Below are positions 49,324 through 58,140 of a stretch of 64,000 nt of DNA, one piece after another. Numbering within the stretch: position 1 is the first letter of the stretch; each line of letters begins with the position of its first letter. A model generated the notes under the pieces. That model did not search any database. It saw nothing but the letters and a program-made list of their open reading frames with translations, and was not told where the DNA came from. Source of the stretch: Alcanivorax sp. (lineage in GTDB: Bacteria > Pseudomonadota > Gammaproteobacteria > Pseudomonadales > Alcanivoracaceae); the NCBI RefSeq assembly GCF_019431375.1, contig NZ_CP080267.1, positions 3,289,933-3,353,932 of the forward strand, read 5' to 3'. The position numbers and the translations under genes were made by a program.

Positions 49324-50336
49324 TGCCGATATTAAAAATGGAAGGGCGTATCTGGCATTTAGCCAGAATGATCAACAAACCGGAGGCATGGTCGGACAAT
49401 GCCGACCTTCGCCCTTTCCCAGAGGTAAAAAGGCAGAGAAAGGAAATGAGTATGCTGCCTCCCTTTGTCTGGGGTGCAAAGGATGTCCTGGTTTTCGGGT
49501 ATCGACCCTATGGTTTGTTTGTTTGCGTGAGCGGGGCAATCGTCATTGTTAATGCTATATCCTGGATGCTTCCTTTTTTTATCGGCAGTGGTGATCTTTT
49601 CTGGTTCTGGTTTTTTATCATCACGTTGGTTGTAGGCGCATCGATGGTTTACTACGGCCTTTTTTCTACAAGCCGCCGTTTTCTGGCCTTTGATCGGCGG
49701 CGAGGATTGGTGCATTTTTCTCGGCCTCTTTTGGGGAGCTATATCAGTGTTCCCTGGAAGAATGCCCACTTTATGAAGATTCGCTGGCATATTCCAAATA
49801 TATGGAAAGTCGGGAAAACAGATGAGGATGCTTTTTATTTCCTTCCCCCCCCGTTTTATGCTCCAAAATCTCTGTTGTTGTCGTATATCTTTCGTAAGCA
49901 AATGATTTGTCCTGGATATGAGCCGGACGAGCAATGGTGGCTGGCTGTGCATTTTATGTGCTACGGCCCTGCACATCATAAGAATATGACCAAGATGCTG
50001 GGGATTCGACAAGAAAACTGTGATGCCTGCTTTAATGGAGATATGACGGCCATGCAGTACTTTATTGGTACGAAAACCAAAGTATTGGGTCTTGGGGCGG
50101 GAAACTTTGAGAGGCCTTTTACCTATGGAAAGGACTGGAAACACCTGGATATGACTAAACTTCCCACAGCCCCAAGCCATGTAATCGCCTCTGACGGCAA
50201 GTGGAAGAAACTGAAAAAGCATGAACGGGAAGCCCACATTCCCGGGCCGGCTTGGGAGTCTTTGACCCTGGAGCAGGCGGAAGCCCTTTTCGAGGAGCCC
50301 CATCGAAAACGGAGAGCCGAGCGTCGCGCCTCTTGA
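49323..50336 (+). CDS. Immunity-like two-helix membrane protein, copy 2
   Basis: The 337-residue product is a close paralogue of the copy-1 protein, with the same two membrane helices, FHFMCYGPAHHKN-type segment and CDACF motif, and the same C-terminal sequence EHIPGPAWESLT with EQAEALFEEPHRK. It has a further basic tail ending RRAERRAS. Differences are spread through the soluble domain, as expected if the two copies protect against variant toxins. The start ATG overlaps the upstream stop by one base. Confidence 0.72.
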   Translation: MPILKMEGRIWHLARMINKPEAWSDNADLRPFPEVKRQRKEMSMLPPFVWGAKDVLVFGYRPYGLFVCVSGAIVIVNAISWMLPFFIGSGDLFWFWFFIITLVVGASMVYYGLFSTSRRFLAFDRRRGLVHFSRPLLGSYISVPWKNAHFMKIRWHIPNIWKVGKTDEDAFYFLPPPFYAPKSLLLSYIFRKQMICPGYEPDEQWWLAVHFMCYGPAHHKNMTKMLGIRQENCDACFNGDMTAMQYFIGTKTKVLGLGAGNFERPFTYGKDWKHLDMTKLPTAPSHVIASDGKWKKLKKHEREAHIPGPAWESLTLEQAEALFEEPHRKRRAERRAS

Positions 50337-50472
50337 TGGCAGAGGCCATGGACGGCCTCTGCGATGTCATTGCAGCCATGGTAGGTCAATAGTCTGAAAT
50401 TTAACCACTGTCGTTGCCGCTTTAACCCCGCCTGCGATATTGTGCATAAAAACAACAATAACAGAGGTAATC

Positions 50473-51633
50473 ATGGCTGCGCGGCTGCTGGCAGGGATGC
50501 TGGGGGGTATGTTGTGTTGTCTTCCCCTTTCTTTATATTCGGCGCCTGTTGATCAGGCTCATGAGCGGGCACGGGCAACCTTTGCCCAGAAGGCGCCGCT
50601 GGAACTGGATGTGCAGGTGCTGGAGACGCCCTGGGTATCAGTACCGTTTGATTCTTCTTCCTATACCTACACCTACGATGAAATTCGCCAGCAGTGGCCC
50701 GGTTTTATGCGGGGGCTGCGGATCCCGTTTCCGTCGCCGGACTATCTGAAAGCGCGCTATCAACGTTTCCCTTCCCTTTATCGCGATCTGCATTATCAGG
50801 ATGACAACTGGGAGCAGCACAGCCGCAATGTGCTGGAGGTCTGGCAGGCGTTTTTCCGTGGGGACTTCCGCCATGCCCGTGAGCTTGGCAAGCGTTATGG
50901 CGGCTATGCCCGGGTGCCGGGGCTGGTATCGCAGATTATCTACGCCACCTATCTGGCGCCTTCACATACCCAGAAGCAGCAGCTGTTGCAGGAGGCCATT
51001 AACGAGATGGCCTGGTTTGGTGAGCAGGTGGCCATTCTGCCGGGGGAGGAAGGGCTGACGGCGGATTACTGCATGCTGCGTCTCGGTTTTGGCTATGCGG
51101 TGGCGCGGCTGGCGGAGGATGAGTCGGTGCCGGCCACGCTGCAGCGCAATTACGCGGCCATGGTGATCAATGCGGCCACCGAGATTCTGGCGGTGGAGCC
51201 ACGGCATCCGCTGGCACTGTCGCTGAGCGCGGCGTTCGAGGCCAATGTGCTGCGCCGGGTGGGCAAGGCGGCGGGCAGGCTGACTCTGGCGGCGGACAGC
51301 AAGGATGCCACCCGTCCCTTTGAGTTGTCGCTGCAGGCGGTGCCGGATCTGGCGATTGTGCGTTATGAGTATGCCAACAGCCTGCTTTATACCTACCAGG
51401 GCGACGCAGCGGAGCAGGCGCTGGCGCAATTGCAGAAGGCCGCCGAGATGCCGGCGCGGTTTTCCATGGAGTGGCTGGACCGGGCCTATGCCCGCAAGCG
51501 GCTGCAGGAAGTGCAGGCCTGGCGTGACAGCGGCATGAGTTTCAAGCGCTTTGACCGTAAGCGGCGCAAGTTCATGCGCAAGGAAAACCACAACCTCTAC
51601 GCGGTGACCCGCTCGCCCTTTCTGGTAGACTAG
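50473..51633 (+). CDS. Exported helical-repeat protein of unknown function
   Basis: The 386-residue product starts MAARLLAGMLGGMLCCLPLS, a signal peptide. The mature protein is helical, with TPR-like segments (YMCMLRLGFGYAVARLAED region, YAAMVINAATEILAVEPRHPLALSLSAAFEANVL, and YANSLLYTYQGDAAEQALAQLQKAAEMPARF). It is probably periplasmic. The ATG at 50473 has AGAGGT nine bases upstream; the frame from 50440 adds residues that break the signal peptide. No family recognised. It lies between the T6SS island and dapB. Confidence 0.7.
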   Translation: MAARLLAGMLGGMLCCLPLSLYSAPVDQAHERARATFAQKAPLELDVQVLETPWVSVPFDSSSYTYTYDEIRQQWPGFMRGLRIPFPSPDYLKARYQRFPSLYRDLHYQDDNWEQHSRNVLEVWQAFFRGDFRHARELGKRYGGYARVPGLVSQIIYATYLAPSHTQKQQLLQEAINEMAWFGEQVAILPGEEGLTADYCMLRLGFGYAVARLAEDESVPATLQRNYAAMVINAATEILAVEPRHPLALSLSAAFEANVLRRVGKAAGRLTLAADSKDATRPFELSLQAVPDLAIVRYEYANSLLYTYQGDAAEQALAQLQKAAEMPARFSMEWLDRAYARKRLQEVQAWRDSGMSFKRFDRKRRKFMRKENHNLYAVTRSPFLVD

Positions 51634-51652
51634 CCGTCTTTGTCATTTTGTT

Positions 51653-51680
51653 GTGGGAGCGGTCGAGTGGCCGCTCCCAC
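51653..51680. repeat. REP-like hairpin before dapB
   Basis: GTGGGAGCGG (51653-51662) and CCGCTCCCAC (51671-51680) form a 10-bp perfect stem with an 8-base loop. GTGGGAGCGG is a common REP core in pseudomonads. It lies 25 bp before the dapB ATG and follows the end of the previous gene, so it may also separate the transcripts. Confidence 0.65.
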
Positions 51681-51704
51681 GGTGTGATTTCCAAGGAATA
51701 CAGC

Positions 51705-52532
51705 ATGAAAGTAGGCATTATCGGCGCGGCCGGTCGCATGGGCCGGATTCTGATCGAGGCCACCCTGGCCAACCCGGATACTACCCTGGCGGCGGCGGTG
51801 GACGTGCCCGGTTCCAGCCTGATCGGTGCCGATGCCGGCGAGCTGGTAGGGCAGGGCGCCAGCGGCGTGATGCTGGCGGATGACCTGAATAAGGTGGTCA
51901 AGGATGCCGATGTATTTATCGATTTCACCGTGCCGGAAGCCACCGCCCGCAATGTAGAGGTCTGCCGTGCGGCGGGAACCAAGCTGGTGATCGGTACCAC
52001 CGGGCTGGATGACGACCAGAAGGCTGCCTTGCGCACTGCCAGTGAGGACATCGCTATCTGTTTTGCGCCCAACTACTCCATCGGCGTGAATCTGTGCTTC
52101 AAGTTGCTGGAAACCGCCGCCCGTGTGATGGCAGAAGAGGCGGATATCGAGGTGATTGAGGCCCATCATCGTCACAAGATCGATGCGCCATCCGGCACCG
52201 CCCTGCGTATGGGGGAAGTGGTGGCCCAGACCCTCGGGCGTGACCTGAACGAATGCGCCGTCTATGGGCGTGAGGGTCGTACCGGTGAGCGCGATCGCCA
52301 GACCATCGGTTTCGAGACCATTCGTGCCGGGGACATTGTCGGGGATCACACCGTCATGTTCGCCGCCGACGGCGAGCGGGTGGAAATCACCCACAAGGCC
52401 TCCAGCCGCATGGCCTTTGGCCGTGGTGCTGTCCGGGCTGCCGCCTGGCTGGGCGGGCACGACAAGGGATTGTTCGACATGCAGGACGTGCTCGGCCTGA
52501 CGGGCGAGAGCGCCGGCTGGGGCAAGAAATAA
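51705..52532 (+). CDS. dapB: 4-hydroxy-tetrahydrodipicolinate reductase
   Basis: DapB reduces hydroxy-tetrahydrodipicolinate with NAD(P)H in the lysine and diaminopimelate pathway. The 275-residue protein has the N-terminal nucleotide loop GIIGAAGRMGRILIEA, the FAPNYSIGVN segment, and the catalytic EAHHRHKIDAPSGTALRMGE motif with the two active-site histidines and Lys. The ATG at 51705 follows AAGGA; the upstream frame from 51648 runs through a REP hairpin and is rejected. Confidence 0.96.
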   Translation: MKVGIIGAAGRMGRILIEATLANPDTTLAAAVDVPGSSLIGADAGELVGQGASGVMLADDLNKVVKDADVFIDFTVPEATARNVEVCRAAGTKLVIGTTGLDDDQKAALRTASEDIAICFAPNYSIGVNLCFKLLETAARVMAEEADIEVIEAHHRHKIDAPSGTALRMGEVVAQTLGRDLNECAVYGREGRTGERDRQTIGFETIRAGDIVGDHTVMFAADGERVEITHKASSRMAFGRGAVRAAAWLGGHDKGLFDMQDVLGLTGESAGWGKK

Positions 52533-52607
52533 GGCCCCATACGCCATGCCGCAGGGGCTGGGCCTGCCCATTGCGTGGCGCGTGCCGTGGGCTTGCGGTC
52601 CTTGAGC

Positions 52608-52636
52608 GTGACATTTGTCTCCCGAGGCCCTAAAAT
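52608..52636 (+). promoter_or_regulatory. Sigma-70-type promoter of carA
   Basis: GTGACA (52608-52613) and TAAAAT (52631-52636) are 17 bp apart, each matching five of six consensus bases. Transcription would start near 52643, giving a leader of about 130 nt. Confidence 0.6.
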
Positions 52637-52681
52637 ACGCGCAGCCCGTGATGGGCGTGCGGGGCACTGATGACGAATTTC

Positions 52682-52777
52682 ATGAAAAAGCGAGGTGGAG
52701 CAATCCATCTCGCTTTTTTGCGAATGTGCCCTGCCGCATATCTCCCTATATTCTTACCAGCCTGGAGGTTGCGTTGA
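52682..52777 (+). CDS. Possible 31-residue leader ORF upstream of carA
   Basis: An ATG at 52682 opens a frame of 31 codons that ends at TGA 52775-52777, sharing two bases with the TTG start of carA (TTGA). It begins MKKRGGAIHLAF and reads through the terminator hairpin. Ribosome passage would unfold the hairpin and could couple to carA. The ribosome site before the ATG is weak, so the call is tentative. Confidence 0.25.
   Translation: MKKRGGAIHLAFLRMCPAAYLPIFLPAWRLR
52685..52719 (+). terminator. Attenuator-like terminator in the carA leader
   Basis: A 15-bp stem (52685-52699 with 52704-52718, one G·T pair) closed by a GCAA tetraloop ends in a T-run. It lies about 40 nt after the predicted carA transcription start, so it can regulate carAB by premature termination rather than only end dapB. 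Confidence 0.65.
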
Positions 52778-53907
52778 CGGTTCCCGCCATTCTCGCTCTT
52801 GAAGACGGAAGCATCTTTCGGGGTGTTGCTATCGGTGCCACGGGTCAGACCGTGGGTGAAGTGGTGTTCAACACCGCGATGACCGGCTACCAGGAAATCC
52901 TTACGGATCCCTCCTACGCCAAACAGATTGTGACCCTGACCTATCCTCATATTGGCAACACCGGTGTGACGCCCGAGGACGAAGAGTCCGCCCAGATCTG
53001 GGCCTCTGGCCTGGTGATCCGCGATCTGGCCATGACGGTCAGTAACTGGCGTAGCCAGCAGTCCCTGCCGGACTACCTGCGCGACAACAATATCGTGGCC
53101 ATTGCGGAGATCGACACCCGCCGCCTGACCCGCATCCTGCGTGACAAGGGCGCCCAGAACGGCTGCATTATCGCCGGCGATAACCTGGATGAATCCGTCG
53201 CGCTGGAAGCGGCCAAAGGGTTCCCGGGCCTGAAGGGCATGGATCTGGCCAAGGAAGTCACCGTCAGTGACGCCTATAGCTGGACCGAGTCCACCTGGGA
53301 CCTGGAAAAAGGCCATACCGAGCAGACCGACACACGCTTTCATGTGGTGGCTTACGATTACGGCGTCAAGCGCAACATCCTGCGCATGCTGGCCGAGCGT
53401 GGCTGCAAGCTCACCGTGGTGCCGGCGCAGACTCCGGCCGCCGATGTGCTGGCCATGAATCCTGACGGCATCTTTCTGTCCAACGGCCCCGGTGACCCGG
53501 AGCCTTGTGACTATGCCATCGAGGCCATCAAGGAGATCGTCGCCACCGGCAAGCCGGTATTCGGTATCTGCCTGGGCCATCAGCTGCTGGCCCTGGCCAG
53601 TGGCGCCAAGACCATGAAGATGGGCACTGGCCACCACGGCGCTAACCACCCGGTGAAGACCTTGGCCGATGACACCGTGATGATCACCAGCCAGAACCAC
53701 GGTTTTGCCGTGGATATGGACTCCCTGCCCGATAATCTGAAGGTGACGCATGTGTCCCTCTTCGATGGCACCTTGCAGGGTATTCACCGCACTGATGTGC
53801 CGGCCTTCAGCTTCCAGGGGCACCCGGAAGCAAGCCCTGGTCCGCGTGACTGTGCGCCATTGTTCGATCACTTCATCGAACTGATGGAAGCGAAGAGCCA
53901 AGAGTAA
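52774..53907 (+). CDS. carA: Carbamoyl-phosphate synthase, small (glutaminase) subunit
   Basis: CarA hydrolyses glutamine and passes ammonia through a tunnel to CarB for carbamoyl phosphate, the precursor of arginine and pyrimidines. The 377-residue protein has the N-terminal CPSase domain (ALEDGSIFRGVAIGATG, EVVFNTAMTGYQEI) and the GATase domain with nucleophile Cys in GICLGHQLLALAS and the catalytic pair in FSFQGHPEASPGP. The TTG at 52774 is chosen: GGAGG is five bases upstream, and MTVPAILALEDG aligns with known CarA starts; the frame extends upstream but has no family match. Confidence 0.95.
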   Translation: MTVPAILALEDGSIFRGVAIGATGQTVGEVVFNTAMTGYQEILTDPSYAKQIVTLTYPHIGNTGVTPEDEESAQIWASGLVIRDLAMTVSNWRSQQSLPDYLRDNNIVAIAEIDTRRLTRILRDKGAQNGCIIAGDNLDESVALEAAKGFPGLKGMDLAKEVTVSDAYSWTESTWDLEKGHTEQTDTRFHVVAYDYGVKRNILRMLAERGCKLTVVPAQTPAADVLAMNPDGIFLSNGPGDPEPCDYAIEAIKEIVATGKPVFGICLGHQLLALASGAKTMKMGTGHHGANHPVKTLADDTVMITSQNHGFAVDMDSLPDNLKVTHVSLFDGTLQGIHRTDVPAFSFQGHPEASPGPRDCAPLFDHFIELMEAKSQE

Positions 53908-53973
53908 GCCAGAGCCTGACCCGGCATCGCCGGGTCCCTGATGCAGCCATTTACGTCTGACGGTTAGTGAACT

Positions 53974-56900
53974 ATGCCGAAAAGAACTGACATACAAAGC
54001 ATTCTCATCATTGGTGCTGGCCCGATTGTTATCGGCCAGGCCTGTGAGTTTGACTATTCCGGTGCCCAGGCCTGCAAGGCCCTGCGTGAAGAGGGTTTCC
54101 GGGTCATCCTGGTGAACTCCAATCCGGCCACCATCATGACCGACCCGGCCATGGCCGATGCCACCTACATCGAGCCGATCACCTGGCAAACCGTGGCCAA
54201 GATCATCGAAAAAGAGCGCCCGGACGCCCTGCTGCCCACCATGGGCGGGCAGACCGCCCTCAATTGCGCGCTGGATCTGGACAAGCACGGCGTGCTGGCC
54301 GAGTTCGGTGTGGAAATGATCGGCGCCACCCAGGATGCCATCGACAAGGCGGAAGACCGGCACCGTTTCGACCAGGCCATGAAGGCCATCGGTCTGGAGT
54401 GCCCGCGCTCTGCCATGGCTCACAACATGGAAGAAGCCAATGCGGCGCTGGAAGAGCTGGGCTTTCCCTGCATTATCCGGCCCAGCTTCACCATGGGTGG
54501 TTCCGGTGGTGGTGTTGCCTATAACCGGGAAGAGTTCGAGGAAATCTGCCAGCGTGGTCTGGACCTGTCGCCCACCAACGAGCTGTTGATCGACGAGTCC
54601 CTGCTGGGCTGGAAAGAGTACGAGATGGAGGTGGTCCGCGACAAAAAGGACAACTGCATCATCGTTTGCTCCATCGAAAACTTTGACCCCTTGGGTGTGC
54701 ATACCGGTGACTCCATCACCGTAGCCCCGGCGCAGACCCTCACCGATAAAGAATTCCAGATCATGCGCGACGCCTCCCTGGCGGTGCTGCGCGAGATCGG
54801 TGTGGAAACCGGCGGTTCCAACGTGCAGTTCGGGGTCAACCCGGACAACGGCCGCATGGTGGTGATCGAAATGAATCCGCGGGTGAGCCGTTCTTCGGCA
54901 CTGGCCTCCAAGGCCACCGGTTTCCCGATTGCCAAGGTGGCCGCCAAGCTGGCGGTGGGTTACACCCTGGACGAGCTGCAGAACGAGATCACTGGTGGCA
55001 AGACCCCGGCCTCCTTCGAGCCGTCCATCGATTACGTGGTTACCAAGATTCCGCGCTTCAACTTCGAGAAATTTGCCGAAGCGGACGCGGTACTGACTAC
55101 CCAGATGAAGTCCGTAGGCGAAGTGATGGCCATCGGTCGTAACTTCCAGGAATCGGTGCAGAAAGCTCTGCGCGGTCTGGAAACCGAGTCCGTGGGCTTT
55201 GATCCCAGTGTGGACCCGTCCGCGCCGGATGCCCGCGAGCAGGTGGCCCAGTTGCTGGCCACGCCGGGGCCGGAACGGATCTGGATTGTCGGTGATGCCT
55301 TCCGGGTCGGCATGACCGTGGATGATGTGTTCAACATCACCAAGATCGACCGCTGGTACCTGGTGCAGATCGAGGATCTGGTGCGTGCCGAGCAGCAGTT
55401 GGCAGCTACCACATTCAGCGACCTGAACCGCGACAGCCTGTATGCGCTCAAGCGCAAGGGCTTCTCTGATGCCCGCCTGGCACAGCTGCTGGGTGTGAAG
55501 GAAGCGGACGTTCGCGGCAAGCGCGACGAGCTGGGCGTGCAGCCTATCTACAAGCGGGTGGATACCTGCGCGGCGGAGTTTTCCACTGACACCGCCTACA
55601 TGTACTCGAGCTATGACGAAGAGTGCGAGGCGAACCCGTCCGACCGCGACAAGATCATGGTGATCGGCGGCGGCCCCAACCGTATCGGTCAGGGTATCGA
55701 GTTCGATTACTGCTGTGTGCACGCTGCCTTTGCCATGAAGGATGACGGTTACGAGACCATCATGGTCAACTGTAACCCGGAAACCGTGTCCACCGATTAC
55801 GACACCTCCGACCGCCTGTATTTCGAGCCGGTGACCCTGGAAGATGTGCTGGCCATCGTCGCCAAGGAAAAGCCCAAGGGTGTGATCGTACAGTACGGCG
55901 GCCAGACGCCGCTGAAGCTGGCCCGTGCCCTGCAGGCCGCCGGTGTGCCCATTATCGGTACCCCGCCGGATGCCATTGATGAGGCAGAAGACCGGGAGCG
56001 GTTCCAGCAGATGGTCAACAAGCTTGGCCTCAAGCAGCCGCCCAACCGTACTGCCCGCTCCATGGAGGATGGCGTTCGCCTGGCGGAGGAAATCGGTTAT
56101 CCGCTGGTGGTGCGTCCCTCCTATGTATTGGGCGGTCGCGCCATGGAAATCGTTTACAGCGAAGCCGAGCTGCGCAACTACATGATGAACGCGGTATCCG
56201 TGTCCAACGATTCGCCAGTGCTGCTGGATCGCTTCCTGGACGACGCCATTGAAGTGGACGTGGATGCGGTCTGCGACGGCACCGATGTGGTGATCGGCGG
56301 CATCATGCAGCATATCGAGCAGGCCGGCGTGCACTCCGGTGACTCCGCCTGTTCCCTGCCGCCGTACTCCCTGGACGAAGAGGTACAGAACGTGATGCGC
56401 CAGCAGGCCGCCGACATGGCGCTGGAGCTGGGCGTGATCGGTTTGATGAATGTGCAGTTCGCGGTCAAGAGCGGTGAGGTGTATGTTCTGGAAGTGAATC
56501 CCCGTGCGTCGCGGACCGTGCCCTACGTGTCCAAGTGCATCGGCGTGTCCCTGGCCAAGGTGGCGGCCCGTTGTATGGCCGGTACCAGCCTCAAGGAGCA
56601 GGGCTTCACCGAAGAGGTCAAACCACAGCATTACTTCGTGAAGGAAGCGGTATTCCCGTTTGCCAAGTTCCCGAAGGTGGACCCCATTCTCGGCCCGGAA
56701 ATGAAATCCACCGGGGAAGTGATGGGCGTTGGTGCCACCTTTGCGGAGGCCTTTGGCAAGGCGTCGCTGGGAGCCGGCGAAAAGCTCCCGGAAAAAGGCA
56801 CCGCCTTTATTTCGGTGCGGGAAGTGGACAAGCCAGCGGCCATTGATGTGGCGCGTATGCTGATCGAGCGTGGTTTCAACCTGGTGGCCACCCGTGGTAC

Positions 56901-57192
56901 CGCCAAGGTGATCAGCGACGCCGGTCTGGAAGTGAAAGTGGTCAACAAGGTGCTGGAAGGGCGTCCGCATATCGTCGACATGATCAAGAATGACGAGATT
57001 GCCCTGATCGTGAACACCACCGAGGGCAAGCAGGCGATCCGCGATTCCTTCGCTATCCGTCGCTCCGCCCTGCAGCACCGGGTGTTCTACACCACCACCA
57101 TTACCGCGGCCCATGCGGTGTGTCAGGCGCTGGGTATCAGTGGTGAACCCACAGTTCGCCGCCTGCAGGACTTGCACGCACAAATGCAGTAA
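53974..57192 (+). CDS. carB: Carbamoyl-phosphate synthase, large subunit
   Basis: CarB makes carbamoyl phosphate from bicarbonate, ammonia and two ATP. The 1072-residue protein is the full two-halved form: each half has a pre-ATP-grasp and ATP-grasp domain, with the paired ILIIGAGPIVIGQACEFDYSG and MVIGGGPNRIGQGIEFDYC motifs. The C-terminal MGS-like allosteric domain (ARMLIERGFNLVATRGTAKVI) responds to UMP and ornithine in enterics. It follows carA after 66 bp and is surely co-transcribed. Confidence 0.98.
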   Translation: MPKRTDIQSILIIGAGPIVIGQACEFDYSGAQACKALREEGFRVILVNSNPATIMTDPAMADATYIEPITWQTVAKIIEKERPDALLPTMGGQTALNCALDLDKHGVLAEFGVEMIGATQDAIDKAEDRHRFDQAMKAIGLECPRSAMAHNMEEANAALEELGFPCIIRPSFTMGGSGGGVAYNREEFEEICQRGLDLSPTNELLIDESLLGWKEYEMEVVRDKKDNCIIVCSIENFDPLGVHTGDSITVAPAQTLTDKEFQIMRDASLAVLREIGVETGGSNVQFGVNPDNGRMVVIEMNPRVSRSSALASKATGFPIAKVAAKLAVGYTLDELQNEITGGKTPASFEPSIDYVVTKIPRFNFEKFAEADAVLTTQMKSVGEVMAIGRNFQESVQKALRGLETESVGFDPSVDPSAPDAREQVAQLLATPGPERIWIVGDAFRVGMTVDDVFNITKIDRWYLVQIEDLVRAEQQLAATTFSDLNRDSLYALKRKGFSDARLAQLLGVKEADVRGKRDELGVQPIYKRVDTCAAEFSTDTAYMYSSYDEECEANPSDRDKIMVIGGGPNRIGQGIEFDYCCVHAAFAMKDDGYETIMVNCNPETVSTDYDTSDRLYFEPVTLEDVLAIVAKEKPKGVIVQYGGQTPLKLARALQAAGVPIIGTPPDAIDEAEDRERFQQMVNKLGLKQPPNRTARSMEDGVRLAEEIGYPLVVRPSYVLGGRAMEIVYSEAELRNYMMNAVSVSNDSPVLLDRFLDDAIEVDVDAVCDGTDVVIGGIMQHIEQAGVHSGDSACSLPPYSLDEEVQNVMRQQAADMALELGVIGLMNVQFAVKSGEVYVLEVNPRASRTVPYVSKCIGVSLAKVAARCMAGTSLKEQGFTEEVKPQHYFVKEAVFPFAKFPKVDPILGPEMKSTGEVMGVGATFAEAFGKASLGAGEKLPEKGTAFISVREVDKPAAIDVARMLIERGFNLVATRGTAKVISDAGLEVKVVNKVLEGRPHIVDMIKNDEIALIVNTTEGKQAIRDSFAIRRSALQHRVFYTTTITAAHAVCQALGISGEPTVRRLQDLHAQMQ

Positions 57193-57257
57193 ATCGTCCC
57201 TGGGAGCGCTCGGAGCTGAGTGCTCCGGGCGGTTTCCATAAAAAGACGAGGACAACT

Positions 57258-57734
57258 ATGCAACGCATACCAATGACCGCCAAGGGCGCAGATGCCCTGC
57301 GTGCGGAGCTGGAGAAGCTGAAGCGGGAAGATCGCCCGCGCATTACTGCGGCCATTGCCGAGGCCCGTGAGCACGGTGATCTGAAAGAAAATGCGGAATA
57401 CCATGCGGCCCGTGAGCAGCAGGGGTTCTGCGAGGGGCGCATCAACGAGATCGAGTCGAAGCTGGGCGCTGCCCAGATCATTGATATCACCGAACTGGAA
57501 AACACTGGCAAGGTCATCTTCGGCGTCACCGTGACCATCATTGATGTGGATACCGACGAAGAGAAGGTCTACCAGATCGTTGGTGACGACGAGGCCAACA
57601 TCAAGCAGGGCAAGCTGAGCGTCAATTCCCCCATCGCCCGTGGCCTGATTGGCCGGGAAGAAGGGGATGTGGTGCAAATCGATACTCCCGGGGGCACTCG
57701 CGAGTATGAGGTCGACAAGGTCGAGCACATCTGA
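57258..57734 (+). CDS. greA: Transcription elongation factor GreA
   Basis: GreA enters the RNA polymerase secondary channel and promotes cleavage of backtracked RNA. The 158-residue protein has the N-terminal coiled coil (RAELEKLKREDRPRITAAIAEAREHGDLKENAEYHAAREQQGFCEGRI) with the acidic tip residues in DLKENAEY, and the FKBP-like C-terminal domain ending SPIARGLIGREEGDVVQIDTPGG. It follows carB, as in many gammaproteobacteria, and ends at an intrinsic terminator. Confidence 0.97.
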   Translation: MQRIPMTAKGADALRAELEKLKREDRPRITAAIAEAREHGDLKENAEYHAAREQQGFCEGRINEIESKLGAAQIIDITELENTGKVIFGVTVTIIDVDTDEEKVYQIVGDDEANIKQGKLSVNSPIARGLIGREEGDVVQIDTPGGTREYEVDKVEHI

Positions 57735-57763
57735 GGTGGCAGTCTCAATGTGTAAGGCAAAAG

Positions 57764-57792
57764 AAAAAGGCGACGTTTAACGTCGCCTTTTT
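57764..57792. terminator. Terminator between greA and yhbY
   Basis: AAAAAGGCGACGT pairs with ACGTCGCCTTTTT around TTA, giving a 13-bp stem with A and T runs on both sides. It works for both greA and the convergent yhbY. Confidence 0.9.
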
Positions 57793-57825
57793 CATAAGTT
57801 CCAGCGTGAAACCGCCAGGCGGCAG

Positions 57826-58140
57826 TTACGCGTCCTGATAGCGCAGGATGTTGGATAGTTTCGGGTTGGGCTTCTGTGCTGGCCGGTAGAGCAGGGCGAT
57901 GTTGCCGATGCGCTGGATCAGCTCCGCGCTGCCTTTTTCGCTCAGGGCCTGGACAATGGCGGCCCGGTCGTCGCGGGTCTCCGCATTGACCTTCACCTTG
58001 ATCAGTTCGTGATCTTCCAGGCGCAGGTTCAGCTCCTCAACGAAGGTTTCGGTAAGGCCTTTGCCGCCGAAGATGAGCACGGGTTTGAGATGGTGGCCAA
58101 TACGGCGCAGCCGTTTGATGTCCTGTTGCGATAGCGGCAC
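57826..58140 (-). CDS. yhbY: YhbY-type RNA-binding protein (CRM domain)
   Basis: YhbY is a small CRM-domain protein that binds the 50S ribosomal precursor. From the GTG at 58140 the product is 104 residues: PLSQQDIKRLRRIGHHLKPVLIFGGKGLTETFVEELN, DHELIKVKVNAETRDDRAAIV, and IGNIALLYRP near the C-terminus. A GGAG site lies seven bases upstream of the GTG. A TTG at 58161 could add seven residues but fits the family less well. It is divergent from rlmE. Confidence 0.92.
   Translation of the reverse strand: MPLSQQDIKRLRRIGHHLKPVLIFGGKGLTETFVEELNLRLEDHELIKVKVNAETRDDRAAIVQALSEKGSAELIQRIGNIALLYRPAQKPNPKLSNILRYQDA

Larger units (their letters stand above)
47387..50336 (+). repeat. Tandem duplication of 'effector C-terminus + immunity' module
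   Basis: Copy 1 (about 47387-48830) and copy 2 (about 48856-50336) share long runs of identical bases, from GGGAGAGCAAGCCCAGC through the end of the immunity-like gene. The order, the one-base TGATG/TAATG overlap and the gene lengths are kept. Copy 2 lacks the rest of the effector. Confidence 0.9.

Noticed and set aside
52615..52773. Upstream extension of carA to an earlier start
   Set aside because: Overlaps the promoter and terminator hairpin; family alignment and the GGAGG site support the TTG at 52774.
52630..57255. Open frame of 1541 codons on the minus strand
   Set aside because: It lies antisense to carA and carB, is His/Gly/Gln-rich and matches no family. It is a codon-bias shadow of the GC-rich carAB genes.
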